IMG/VR virus record: IMGVR_UViG_3300045454_000043
Location: 1-39,175 of that record
Strand: one strand, 5' to 3'
From: a virus
DNA: 39,175 nucleotides
Below the pieces are notes generated by a model. The model did not search any database. It saw only the letters and a program-made list of their open reading frames with translations, and was not told the DNA's origin. The first letter of the stretch is position 1. Each line of letters starts with the position of its first letter. Both the position numbers and the translations under genes were made by a program. Below, in pieces: positions 6,102 to 12,758 of the stretch.

Positions 6102-7382
6102 TCACCGGCTCCGACGAAGGAACCGGCGGTGCTGCGATACGTGGACGCGCCTCAGCTTCGCCAGCGCGTAGTTCGCGCGCCGCGCCTGCATCACCTCGGC
6201 CGAGGCTCCGGCAACCTCACGGCGCGCTGCCTCCAGCTGCTTCTGGCCGTCGGCCCACTGGATCAGTGCCAGCACCATGGACCTCTGCGCAGCGTCCCTC
6301 TCCTCGGTGACCTTGGCGAGCTCCTGCTCGAGCCGCACCGCGAGGCTTCGGGCTTCCTCGCGCGATGTCAGGAGCTCCTCGCGCCCCTCGGGCACATCAC
6401 CCCATTCCGGCCGGGGGTGCGCGTCGATCGCCGACGAGAGCGACGGCGCCTGCTCCACAGCAGCCTGGATCGCAGCCTCGAACGCTTCATCACGCCACTC
6501 CGGCGCTGGTGACTGCTCGATGTCGGCAACGCGCTCTCTGGTCTCGTCCAGGATGTCGGTGAACTCGTTGGACTGAGCAACCGGCGACACGGCCACTGCC
6601 ACCTGATCTTCGATCGGCGCATCGACCCGCTTGGCGCCCTCCTTCGATCCTTCTCCCGAGTGCGCTGCGTAGGCGGCGAGCGCGTCCTGGGCGATGCGTC
6701 CCTTGATGGGGACGCTGGGGAATCCGTTGGCTCGGCACCAGTCGCGGATCTCGCGGAGCTTCCGGGTCTTCTGTGCGGGGGTGAGGCCGTGGGTCCATTG
6801 GTCGGTGGTGATCTCGGGTGCGGGCGCGGCCTTGCGAGGGGCTGTGGTCTTCTTCTTGGTGGGCTTCGAGCGGTTCGTGGTGGGTGCCGGGTTCTTGGGC
6901 ATGGGTGCTTCCTTGCGGTGGGAGTGGGTGGGGTGCCCCATCGCCTCGACCTTGGCTACCGGCTCGCTGGGTGCGGTCGGCGCCTCTCTCTCGATCGCCG
7001 GGGCGCCGGCGTCTTCCTGGGGGGTGGTGTCATGGGCGCGCTCTGCAAGGGGCTGTGCAGGCTTGGGGACCGCGGGGGCGCGCCGCGTGGTGGCCGTCCC
7101 GGCGCTGCGCGTCCCCGCGGTGGTCTCTTCGCGGATGGTGATCGCGTTGTCGATGGGCGACGGCGTGACCGGGGTGGGTCGGAGCCCGAGTCTTCGGGCG
7201 ATCGCGGCGGCGCGGGGGTCGCGGCGGCGGGCGTCCATGTAACGGCGTTCTTCGCTGATGAACCTGAAGTAAGCGGTCTCGCAGCTGAGGCCGTGCACGG
7301 GGGTGGCGGGGCACTTCTCGTGCTTGGTGCAGCCGGCTTCGTAACCTTCCGGGGTGCCGTGCTCCCGCGGTCTTGGGCTCAC
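6102..7382 (-). CDS. Lsr2-like DNA-binding domain protein (426 aa)
   Basis: GTG 7382 overlaps the previous stop (GTGA). Residues 7-34 have a Cys/His motif (HGTPEGYEAGCTKHEKC) found in other actinophage small proteins. Residues 60-200 are disordered, Pro/Ala/Thr-rich and end in a lysine-rich patch. Residues 209-243 match the C-terminal DNA-binding domain of Lsr2 (REIRDWCRANGF, then KGRIAQDALAAY). The last 150 residues form a long coiled coil. Lsr2 is the actinobacterial xenogeneic silencer that binds AT-rich minor groove; a phage copy could silence, counter-silence or bind phage DNA. An internal ATG at 6902 with AAGGAAG six bases upstream could yield a 266-residue form holding only the Lsr2 and coiled-coil parts. 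Confidence 0.72.
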   Translation of the reverse strand: MSPRPREHGTPEGYEAGCTKHEKCPATPVHGLSCETAYFRFISEERRYMDARRRDPRAAAIARRLGLRPTPVTPSPIDNAITIREETTAGTRSAGTATTRRAPAVPKPAQPLAERAHDTTPQEDAGAPAIEREAPTAPSEPVAKVEAMGHPTHSHRKEAPMPKNPAPTTNRSKPTKKKTTAPRKAAPAPEITTDQWTHGLTPAQKTRKLREIRDWCRANGFPSVPIKGRIAQDALAAYAAHSGEGSKEGAKRVDAPIEDQVAVAVSPVAQSNEFTDILDETRERVADIEQSPAPEWRDEAFEAAIQAAVEQAPSLSSAIDAHPRPEWGDVPEGREELLTSREEARSLAVRLEQELAKVTEERDAAQRSMVLALIQWADGQKQLEAARREVAGASAEVMQARRANYALAKLRRVHVSQHRRFLRRSR

Positions 7383-7567
7383 TTGACGACCTGCCCGGCG
7401 GCGTTCCAGCGGACGCCGCAGATGCAGCGGTGAGGAGCGGTGTGGGTACTGTGCTCCCGGCACGCGTGCGCCTTAGAACCCTTGAGGTGGCTGACGCACC
7501 GTTCGGCGCGGAGCGGGACGGGAGTGCCGTCGCCGTAGGTGTGACTCCCCCACCGTGGGTAGCTCAC
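7379..7567 (-). CDS. Small zinc-finger protein (62 aa)
   Basis: GTG 7567 overlaps the ParB-like gene's stop (GTGA), and its own TGA overlaps the next start. Cys/His residues in RCVSHLKGSKAHACREHSTH and HRCICGVRWN suggest one or two zinc sites. It is probably nucleic-acid or protein binding; no family is assigned. Confidence 0.6.
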   Translation of the reverse strand: MSYPRWGSHTYGDGTPVPLRAERCVSHLKGSKAHACREHSTHTAPHRCICGVRWNAAGQVVK

Positions 7568-9015
7568 GATGCGTCCGCTTCGGCCTCGTCGGCATCCTGC
7601 GGCTCGACATCGTCACCGTCACTCTCGGCGGCCTCTTCAGCGGTCGCCTGGTGGACTCGCGCGAGGTGTTCGCGGTCCGTGTCGGTGAGTGGGTAGCCCT
7701 GCTCCTCGAGGAAGGCCCAGTACCTCTCGCACAGCGGCGCCTCCAGCATGCCCTCGAACACGGCGAGCGCTGCGGCGAGGATGATGCGGAGGTTGGAGAT
7801 TGCCGGGTCGGTGATGTTGGCGACGAGGTCGTTCTCGTCCGCTTCCCAGGAGGTGCGGTCTCGGGGGTCTCCGGTGAGGAGCTCGAGGATGATGCCGTGT
7901 TGGGCTCCGTTGCGCCAGATGATCTCGGCCTGCAGGGCGGCGGCCATGATGTCGAAGTGGGTGGCCGTGGGTCGGAGCCTGCCGGTGGTGAGGTAGCCGT
8001 GGATCCACTCGCGGCGGGCGCGGGTGTTGGCCTTGATCAGTTCGCGGCGCTTGCGTCGTTCCTCTTCGGCGCGCGCCCATTCCGCTTCCCGTTCCAGCCG
8101 CTCGGGGGTCTTCTCGACGGCCCGCTCGGGTTCGGTGTGTCCGTTGGCCCGCCAGTCGGTGCAGACGTAGACGATCTTCACGCCGTTCGGAGCGTAGGCG
8201 GAGGCGCCCTCGATAATGGCGGCGTGTCCGGGGCAGGCCTGGTGCGCGTCGGGCTGGATACCGAGGCGCGGCAGGGTTCGGCCTGGCCCGCCAGATACAC
8301 CTTTGCCGGACCACCAGTCGGCGCCACTGTAGGTGAGGGTCTCGACGAGTGTGGTGCCCTCGTCTTTCAGATACTGCTTGAGCTCAGCGACCTTGGTTGC
8401 GAGAACGGCTTCCGCCCGCGTGGTCTCGACGTCACGACGAAAGTTCTCGGGCCGGGTCGTGGCGGTCTCGATGAGTTTCCTCTGCAGCTTCGGGTGCTCG
8501 TCGAACTCGGCGATGATCGCGGCCTGCTCGAAGTCGATCGACGGTTCCTCATCGACGAGGGTCGCGGCGGTCTTCGATGCGACGATGCGGAGGCCGGCGC
8601 GCACCCGGTCGGGCTTCTCCGCCAACTCGCGGGCGATGTCCTCTGGGGTGCGACCGAACAGCTGCAGCTTCTGATAGCCCTGAGCGAGCTCAGCCGCGGT
8701 TAGCCCCTTGCGGCGTTCGTTCTCGACGATCTGCTGCTCGAGCTTCACCGCGTCCTCGTCGACGTCGATCTCACGCACGAGCACGCTGATCTCGGTGAGG
8801 CCCGCGGCGATCGCTGCACCCACACGGCGGTGGCCCATCACGATCACATAGCCGCCGCGCTCAGGGTCGAACGCGACAGTCGGGGGCTGCATGATTCCGT
8901 ACCGCTTCACGGAGGCGACGAGCTGGTCGTCTGGCGTCGCGTCAGCGCGAGCCTGATCGAGGACGCCGAGATCGGCAGGGTTCACCGTCTCGATATGCAT
9001 GGTCGGAGTCGACAT
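7564..9015 (-). CDS. ParB/Spo0J-like protein (483 aa)
   Basis: ATG 9015 is chosen, with AGGAAGG upstream. The N-terminal ParB/sulfiredoxin-fold domain spans residues 8-105, with box GYVIVMGHRRVGAA (55-68) and an ENERR element at 98-102. A KorB-like helix-turn-helix follows (about 120-150), then a long middle part, a charged helix (about 290-340) and an acidic C-terminus. ParB proteins bind and clamp centromere-like sites using CTP. No ParA ATPase is seen in the window, so partition of a plasmid prophage is unlikely; such solo phage ParB-like proteins may be regulators or nucleases. It is about 200 residues longer than chromosomal ParB. Confidence 0.8.
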   Translation of the reverse strand: MSTPTMHIETVNPADLGVLDQARADATPDDQLVASVKRYGIMQPPTVAFDPERGGYVIVMGHRRVGAAIAAGLTEISVLVREIDVDEDAVKLEQQIVENERRKGLTAAELAQGYQKLQLFGRTPEDIARELAEKPDRVRAGLRIVASKTAATLVDEEPSIDFEQAAIIAEFDEHPKLQRKLIETATTRPENFRRDVETTRAEAVLATKVAELKQYLKDEGTTLVETLTYSGADWWSGKGVSGGPGRTLPRLGIQPDAHQACPGHAAIIEGASAYAPNGVKIVYVCTDWRANGHTEPERAVEKTPERLEREAEWARAEEERRKRRELIKANTRARREWIHGYLTTGRLRPTATHFDIMAAALQAEIIWRNGAQHGIILELLTGDPRDRTSWEADENDLVANITDPAISNLRIILAAALAVFEGMLEAPLCERYWAFLEEQGYPLTDTDREHLARVHQATAEEAAESDGDDVEPQDADEAEADAS

Positions 9016-9040
9016 GGGTGGGATGTCCTTCCTGGGCGGG

Positions 9041-9280
9041 TCAGCCGCCAACGCGGCGAGCGCGTTCGAGGAGGCGGGCGCGGGAGATGCGGCGGAGGCG
9101 GTTGGTCAGCATGGGGTCGATGCGGAGGGCTTCTTCGGTCCAGATCAGGCGGCCGAGGAGCTGGTGGTAGCGGGCGGGGGTGATCTGGAGCTGGTCGCGG
9201 ATCTTCTCTTCCTTGCGCCCCGTATTGCGGGGGTGGTCGCGTTCGAATGTGAGCAGCTGCTCGTCGGTGAGGCGGGTCAT
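9041..9280 (-). CDS. DUF3263 protein (79 aa)
   Basis: ATG 9280 overlaps the RusA-like stop (ATGA). The sequence matches the DUF3263 pattern throughout (LLTFERDHPRNTGRKEEKIR, then RYHQLLGRLI, then DPMLTNRLRRI). This small helical, helix-turn-helix-like family is found in actinobacteria and their phages. Its biochemical role is not established; DNA binding is plausible. Confidence 0.8.
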   Translation of the reverse strand: MTRLTDEQLLTFERDHPRNTGRKEEKIRDQLQITPARYHQLLGRLIWTEEALRIDPMLTNRLRRISRARLLERARRVGG

Positions 9281-9756
9281 GCGTCTTCGCTTCCGAGCCG
9301 GGGGGTTCCGTCTCCCCACTCGTCTTCGAGGTCGACACGAGTGACGGTGAGGGTGAAGCACGGGACGGTGACGAGGCCGCCGGCCTCGCTCAGATGCTGA
9401 ATGACGGGGCGGGGCTTCTCCATGAACGCAGGACGGTCGTCGGGAACCACGCACGCGTCGACCAGTCCGTCGTACATCGGCTTCTCGAGACGCGCGAGGT
9501 TGTCGGTGTCACGGGTGCGATTGATCGCCACCCACCAGGTCACCTGAGCGCGGCAGCGGCCGAGGAGCGGGATGCCGGCGCTGCGCGCCAGGTAGGCGGC
9601 GCGGAGGCGGATCTGCTTGGCCTTGCGGGCGTTGGCGCGTGGGTTTCCCTGCGACCCGTTCATGGGCACCGGGTTCGTCGGGTAGCCGAAGTGGAGGATC
9701 CACGTCGCGTCGTCGGGGTGAGCAGTGCCGTGCAGCTCAAGCTCGGAGCGCATCAT
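9277..9756 (-). CDS. RusA-like Holliday junction resolvase (159 aa)
   Basis: ATG 9756 (ATGATG) follows AGGGG and overlaps the previous stop. The RusA-type core is TRDTDNLARLEKPMYDGLVD (81-100) with VVPDD (103-107); acidic residues D83, D85, D96, D106 and D107 fit the Mg-binding site of this family. It would cut four-way junctions made during phage replication or recombination so that branched DNA can be packaged. Length is close to the family norm of about 120-160. An upstream arginine-rich extension of the frame was discarded. Confidence 0.8.
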   Translation of the reverse strand: MMRSELELHGTAHPDDATWILHFGYPTNPVPMNGSQGNPRANARKAKQIRLRAAYLARSAGIPLLGRCRAQVTWWVAINRTRDTDNLARLEKPMYDGLVDACVVPDDRPAFMEKPRPVIQHLSEAGGLVTVPCFTLTVTRVDLEDEWGDGTPRLGSEDA

Positions 9757-10064
9757 GCACCCCTGCGGGCGCGCATGGCTTCGCGACTGCGGATGACCCG
9801 CAACGCTGTCTCGATCTGCGTCGGCGGCTGCTTGACGGGCGCGCCGTACCGGCGTTCGCACTCGCGGCGCGCGGCCGCGTGGGCTGCCTCGAGCGACCGG
9901 TGAGTGGAGAACGGGTGATCCTGGTCGGGAAACACCCGGTACCCGTCGGGTCGCTGGATGTACGGATACACACCCCACCGAAGAACGTCCTCCCGGGTCT
10001 CGCCGAATCGGGGGTTTCGGATCGCGGTCTGGCGTACGAGCCAGCGAAATGTGATGGTCTTCAT
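9753..10064 (-). CDS. Hypothetical protein (103 aa)
   Basis: ATG 10064 overlaps the previous stop (ATGA), and its TGA overlaps the resolvase start. It begins MKTITFRWLVRQTAIRNPRF, has a short strand pattern (VYPYIQRPDGYRVFPDQD) and ends in a basic helix. No domain is recognised. Confidence 0.6.
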   Translation of the reverse strand: MKTITFRWLVRQTAIRNPRFGETREDVLRWGVYPYIQRPDGYRVFPDQDHPFSTHRSLEAAHAAARRECERRYGAPVKQPPTQIETALRVIRSREAMRARRGA

Positions 10065-10831
10065 GCTGCGAACGCTCTTGTCTGGCCAGGGATTCTCGCG
10101 GCCTCAGCGTGCGAGATCAGGTGGATCTTGTACTCCGGCTCGGCGGCATCGATGCCGAGGAGCTTCCGGTCGCGGCCGATCGTGCGGATGTCGACGTCGG
10201 TGTGCTCCGCGATTCGGCCGTCGTTCATCCCGCGGGCGTTGAGCTCCCGCACGACGATGTGCCGTTCCCGCACGGTCAGGGTCACCCTCTGGCCGCTGAT
10301 GGCCAGTGCGACGGCGACGTCGTCGACGACGTCCTCACCTGTGATTTCAGCGGGTCCGTGGTCGTTGTCGATGTCGTCCCACGCGAGCGGCGGTGCATAA
10401 CCTCGGCGTCTGGAGAGCGCGAGGGTGCGGTTCACGCTCATCCTCTGCGACTTGGTGTCCGTGGGCGGTGTCATGACTGACAACCGCTCGTACACCTCAG
10501 CGACCCGGATGTGCGTGGAGCGTTGGACGAACTGGTTCCGGAGCCACTGCGTGATGACGACCTGTCGGTGGCCTACGTGGGCAGCGAGCGCGGACTGTGA
10601 CCAGCCGATGGCCATGAGTGCTTCGACGCGGCGGCGGACGCCGCGGGCGGGGATCAGGGAGTCGAAGACGTCCGTGCGTCCGGCGGCGAGCATGTGGCGG
10701 CGCCAGTATCCGTAGTCGCGGGCCGCGATCAGGCAGTCAGCGCAGCTGCACTTGTGCGTGTACCGGCAAGTGAGGGTCTCACCGTGCTTGTGGTCGGGCG
10801 GGCACACGCGGCCTTCCGTGCGCTCGCTCAT
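10061..10831 (-). CDS. Zinc-motif/HTH regulator-like protein (256 aa)
   Basis: ATG 10831 overlaps the previous stop (ATGA). The N-terminus has a Cys cluster (C10, C22, C28, C30, C33; TCRYTHKCSCADC) related to the HG..GC motif of the Lsr2-like gene. Residues about 65-120 look like an XRE-type helix-turn-helix (IGWSQSALAAHVGHRQ), and residues 185-230 like a second one (VREL.ARGMNDGRIAEHTDV, then IGRDRKLLG). It is probably a DNA-binding protein with two reader domains. Function is not assigned. Confidence 0.65.
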   Translation of the reverse strand: MSERTEGRVCPPDHKHGETLTCRYTHKCSCADCLIAARDYGYWRRHMLAAGRTDVFDSLIPARGVRRRVEALMAIGWSQSALAAHVGHRQVVITQWLRNQFVQRSTHIRVAEVYERLSVMTPPTDTKSQRMSVNRTLALSRRRGYAPPLAWDDIDNDHGPAEITGEDVVDDVAVALAISGQRVTLTVRERHIVVRELNARGMNDGRIAEHTDVDIRTIGRDRKLLGIDAAEPEYKIHLISHAEAARIPGQTRAFAA

Positions 10832-11061
10832 GATGGCCGCTCCGACTTCTCGGCCGTCGCGGCGGCCTCACGAGTGCGACAGACCGTTCGGGCCGGGAGC
10901 CCGTAGATCGCTCCCCCGTCATCGAGGTCGACGACGAGCATGCCGACCTCGCGCCCGTCGCTGCGAGTGAGGGGGTTGATCGCGGTGACCTTTCCCGCGC
11001 AGAGGAGGTCGAGGATCTCATCCCCGACGACCAGGTCCTCGAGTGCAACGTTCGCGGTCAC
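10828..11061 (-). CDS. Hypothetical protein (77 aa)
   Basis: GTG 11061 overlaps the upstream stop (GTGA), and its TGA overlaps the next start (ATGA). It looks like a small beta barrel (VALEDLVVGDEILDLLCAGK, then MLVVDLDDGGAIYGLP) with a charged tail. No family is recognised. Confidence 0.55.
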   Translation of the reverse strand: MTANVALEDLVVGDEILDLLCAGKVTAINPLTRSDGREVGMLVVDLDDGGAIYGLPARTVCRTREAAATAEKSERPS

Positions 11062-11201
11062 GATGTCACCTCGACCCCGACGACGAGGAGCGCCCCGACG
11101 AGGACAGCGGCCACGCCGATAGCCAGGACCACGATGCGTTCGTAGTCACGCCGGTAGGGCGGCAGCACACCACCGGCAGCGATCTTGCGCCGCCGGTTCA
11201 T
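11058..11201 (-). CDS. Single-span membrane protein (47 aa)
   Basis: ATG 11201 overlaps the upstream stop (ATGA), and the TGA overlaps the next start (GTGA). A basic head (MNRRRKIAAGG) is followed by one strong membrane segment (IVVLAIGVAAVLVGALLVVG, residues 23-42). The positive-inside rule puts the N-terminus in the cytoplasm. It may be an exclusion or lysis-control protein, but that is only a guess. Confidence 0.55.
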   Translation of the reverse strand: MNRRRKIAAGGVLPPYRRDYERIVVLAIGVAAVLVGALLVVGVEVTS

Positions 11202-11329
11202 CCGAGGGTCCAGGTAGCGACTTCGGCGAGCGCCGGGATGCCGATGTTGAGGAAGGCGAGGGCGGCGAAGGTGCCAACCCAGACGAGCCAAGTGGGCGCG
11301 TCGGTGCGAACGGTGGGTGTGGGGCTCAC
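11198..11329 (-). CDS. Small membrane-associated protein (43 aa)
   Basis: GTG 11329 follows AGGAG at 9 bases, and TGA overlaps the next ATG (ATGA). It has one hydrophobic segment, residues about 13-31 (WLVWVGTFAALAFLNIGI). Function is unknown; it forms a pair with the 47-residue membrane protein. Confidence 0.5.
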   Translation of the reverse strand: MSPTPTVRTDAPTWLVWVGTFAALAFLNIGIPALAEVATWTLG

Positions 11330-11341
11330 GGGTGGTGCTCC

Positions 11342-12031
11342 TCAGTCTTCGAAGAGGGTCGGGTGGGTGCCGGCCAGGGTGGGCTTGGGGTTCAGGGCGT
11401 GGAGGGTGCGACGGAGTTCGTCCATGCCCGCTGGTGTGATGTAGATCTGCGGGTAGGTGCGGCGTCGCTTCATGCCGGGCGAGGGGATCGCGACGTTGCG
11501 GATGGTGAGCACGCCGCGGCGGCGGGCGGTGGGGGTGATCTGCCACTCGCGCCACGCCGGGTTGTCAGCCTGCGCGCGGGTGATCCAGCCCTGGTCGGCC
11601 ATGTGGGCGAACAGGGAGTTCTGACCGATGCGGATCGCGGGGTCGCTGTCGAGGATCTGAGCTGCGACACGCACCGGGTGTGAGCCGATGAAGCCGGGGG
11701 TTGGTGCGGCGAGGTCGAGCGCTTCGTCGGTGAGCAGCTGCGCGAGGGTGGTGTCGAGCCACTGGAGGAACGTGGCCGCGGTCTCGGTCGCTTCGGACTC
11801 GCACCGGGCGATCGCGTCCTCGAGTTCGTAGTAGGGGTAGCCGTCGATCTCAAGCGGCCAGGCGTCGCCGAGCAGTGTTTCGCCGTGCGCCCACGGCGGG
11901 ATGCCGGCGAGGCGCTCGACGTCTTCGGCACGCAGGTACACGTGCCCGGCGCGGACGGCGACGTGCAGGTCGCCGTGCCCGAGCCACCGAGGGATCAGGT
12001 CCCGGGGTTGCTCGAGCTCGACCACGGTCAC
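11342..12031 (-). CDS. Phage antirepressor, KilA-C type (229 aa)
   Basis: GTG 12031 overlaps the previous stop (GTGA). The C-terminal half (about 110-225) matches the KilAC/ANT domain (RVAAQILDSDPAIRIGQNSL, then FAHMADQGWI, then TYPQIYITPAGMDEL). The N-terminal half has an AEDVERLAGIP recognition-like helix. Proteins of this type bind or displace the lysogenic repressor, or bind DNA, and tip the switch to lytic growth. It lies early in the operon transcribed from the promoter that the repressor would control, so it is a natural partner in the switch. The 126 upstream residues in the same frame are not credible. Confidence 0.75.
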   Translation of the reverse strand: MTVVELEQPRDLIPRWLGHGDLHVAVRAGHVYLRAEDVERLAGIPPWAHGETLLGDAWPLEIDGYPYYELEDAIARCESEATETAATFLQWLDTTLAQLLTDEALDLAAPTPGFIGSHPVRVAAQILDSDPAIRIGQNSLFAHMADQGWITRAQADNPAWREWQITPTARRRGVLTIRNVAIPSPGMKRRRTYPQIYITPAGMDELRRTLHALNPKPTLAGTHPTLFED

Positions 12032-12225
12032 CGCTCGTCCTCGCGCGGACCACCACGAAAGATGTCGACGCCGTCCATCCGGTCGAAGCGGGAGATCGCC
12101 TGAGCGGGGTCGTCGTGCGGATCGATCACGCGAGGGCGAGGACGGCTCTGCACGATCATCCGCGCACCGATCGCGACCGAGATCGCCAGCGACAGCAGCG
12201 CGATCGTGAGTGCGGCCGCGTCCAT
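12028..12225 (-). CDS. Small membrane protein (65 aa)
   Basis: ATG 12225 overlaps the previous stop (TGATG). One membrane segment covers residues 3-23 (AAALTIALLSLAISVAIGAR). A cytoplasmic-looking charged tail follows, ending in GGPREDER. Its function is unknown. Confidence 0.6.
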   Translation of the reverse strand: MDAAALTIALLSLAISVAIGARMIVQSRPRPRVIDPHDDPAQAISRFDRMDGVDIFRGGPREDER

Positions 12226-12494
12226 CACGCCACCACCACTCGGGGGACGTCCGGGGCGCACGCCTGCTGGGGCGCAGGTGAGGGCGCGGGGGACGCCACG
12301 CGCGCCCCGGACTGGGGGCCGGCGCTGTGGGATGCGCCGGTTCGACGGGCGGCGAGCTCCTCCGGGGAGAGGCGAACCGCCAGGTATGCGGCCAGCACCA
12401 CCAGGGCACCAGCGAGAGGGAGGCCGACCGGGGTCAGCTGCGTGCATACCGCGACCGACCCGAAGACGGCGGCGAGCGCCATGAATCGGATCAC
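12225..12494 (-). CDS. Two-span membrane protein (89 aa)
   Basis: GTG 12494 overlaps the xis-like stop (GTGA) and has AGG six bases upstream. Two hydrophobic stretches (about 4-19 and 22-42) are followed by a Pro/Ala/Ser-rich tail. It stands second in the early operon and may be a superinfection-exclusion or early membrane protein, but no family is recognised. Confidence 0.55.
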   Translation of the reverse strand: MIRFMALAAVFGSVAVCTQLTPVGLPLAGALVVLAAYLAVRLSPEELAARRTGASHSAGPQSGARVASPAPSPAPQQACAPDVPRVVVA

Positions 12495-12673
12495 GCGGCA
12501 CCTGCCAGGAGGGCCTCGATCTCGCTGCGGATGTAGCGCCGGTGGCCGGAGGGGAGGACGATGGGGTTCAGGCCGGGCATGGAGGCGAGCGTCTTGGGGG
12601 TGACTCCGAGGATGCGGGCCGCGTCGCCCGGCATCAGTCGGTCATCCGGTGACGGATTAGGAATCTGAGCCAT
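12491..12673 (-). CDS. xis: Excisionase-like MerR/BldC-type HTH protein (60 aa)
   Basis: ATG 12673 lies six bases after a -10 element with no ribosome site, so the message is probably leaderless. The protein is a single winged-helix domain (LMPGDAARILGVTPKTLASM, then LPSGHRRYIRSEIEALL), the usual shape of recombination directionality factors and BldC-like regulators. As first gene of the early operon opposite the repressor it could act both as excisionase for the integrase at 13148 and as a Cro-like regulator. The excisionase role is inferred from fold and position. An operator half-site (12651-12663) lies inside its codons 4-8. Confidence 0.7.
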   Translation of the reverse strand: MAQIPNPSPDDRLMPGDAARILGVTPKTLASMPGLNPIVLPSGHRRYIRSEIEALLAGAA

Positions 12674-12707
12674 ATCGGGAGGATAGGCACCAGTTTCCTA
12701 ATCCGTC
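12651..12707. repeat. 13-bp inverted repeat, candidate operator pair
   Basis: GACGGATTAGGAA (12651-12663) and its perfect complement TTCCTAATCCGTC (12695-12707) flank the early -10 element. The second arm covers the -35 of the early promoter. A second, shorter inverted pair, ATATCGG (12672-12678) and CCGATAT (12718-12724), is nested around the same region. The spacing would suit looping or two dimers of the repressor or xis-like protein. Confidence 0.6.
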
Positions 12708-12709
12708 AA
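12674..12709 (-). promoter_or_regulatory. Early promoter (leaderless)
   Basis: On the minus strand TTGACG (12709-12704) and TATCCT (12685-12680) are separated by 18 bases. Six bases after the -10 comes the ATG of the xis-like gene at 12673, so transcription should start at or next to the start codon. The 13-bp inverted repeat arm 12695-12707 overlaps the -35, as expected for repressor control. Confidence 0.65.
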
Positions 12710-12723
12710 ACACCTTTCCGATA

Positions 12724-12758
12724 TTGCTCAAATTTCCGCATTGCGCTAGCTTGTGCCT
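12724..12758 (+). promoter_or_regulatory. Repressor promoter (leaderless)
   Basis: TTGCTC (12724-12729) and TAGCTT (12747-12752) are 17 bases apart. Six bases later comes ATG 12759, with no ribosome site upstream. This fits a leaderless actinobacterial transcript for the repressor. Confidence 0.55.

Noticed and set aside
6660-8703. Long plus-strand frames opposite the Lsr2-like and ParB-like genes
   Set aside because: Gly/Val/Arg-rich antisense shadows typical of high-G+C third-position bias; minus-strand genes there have domains and start-stop coupling.
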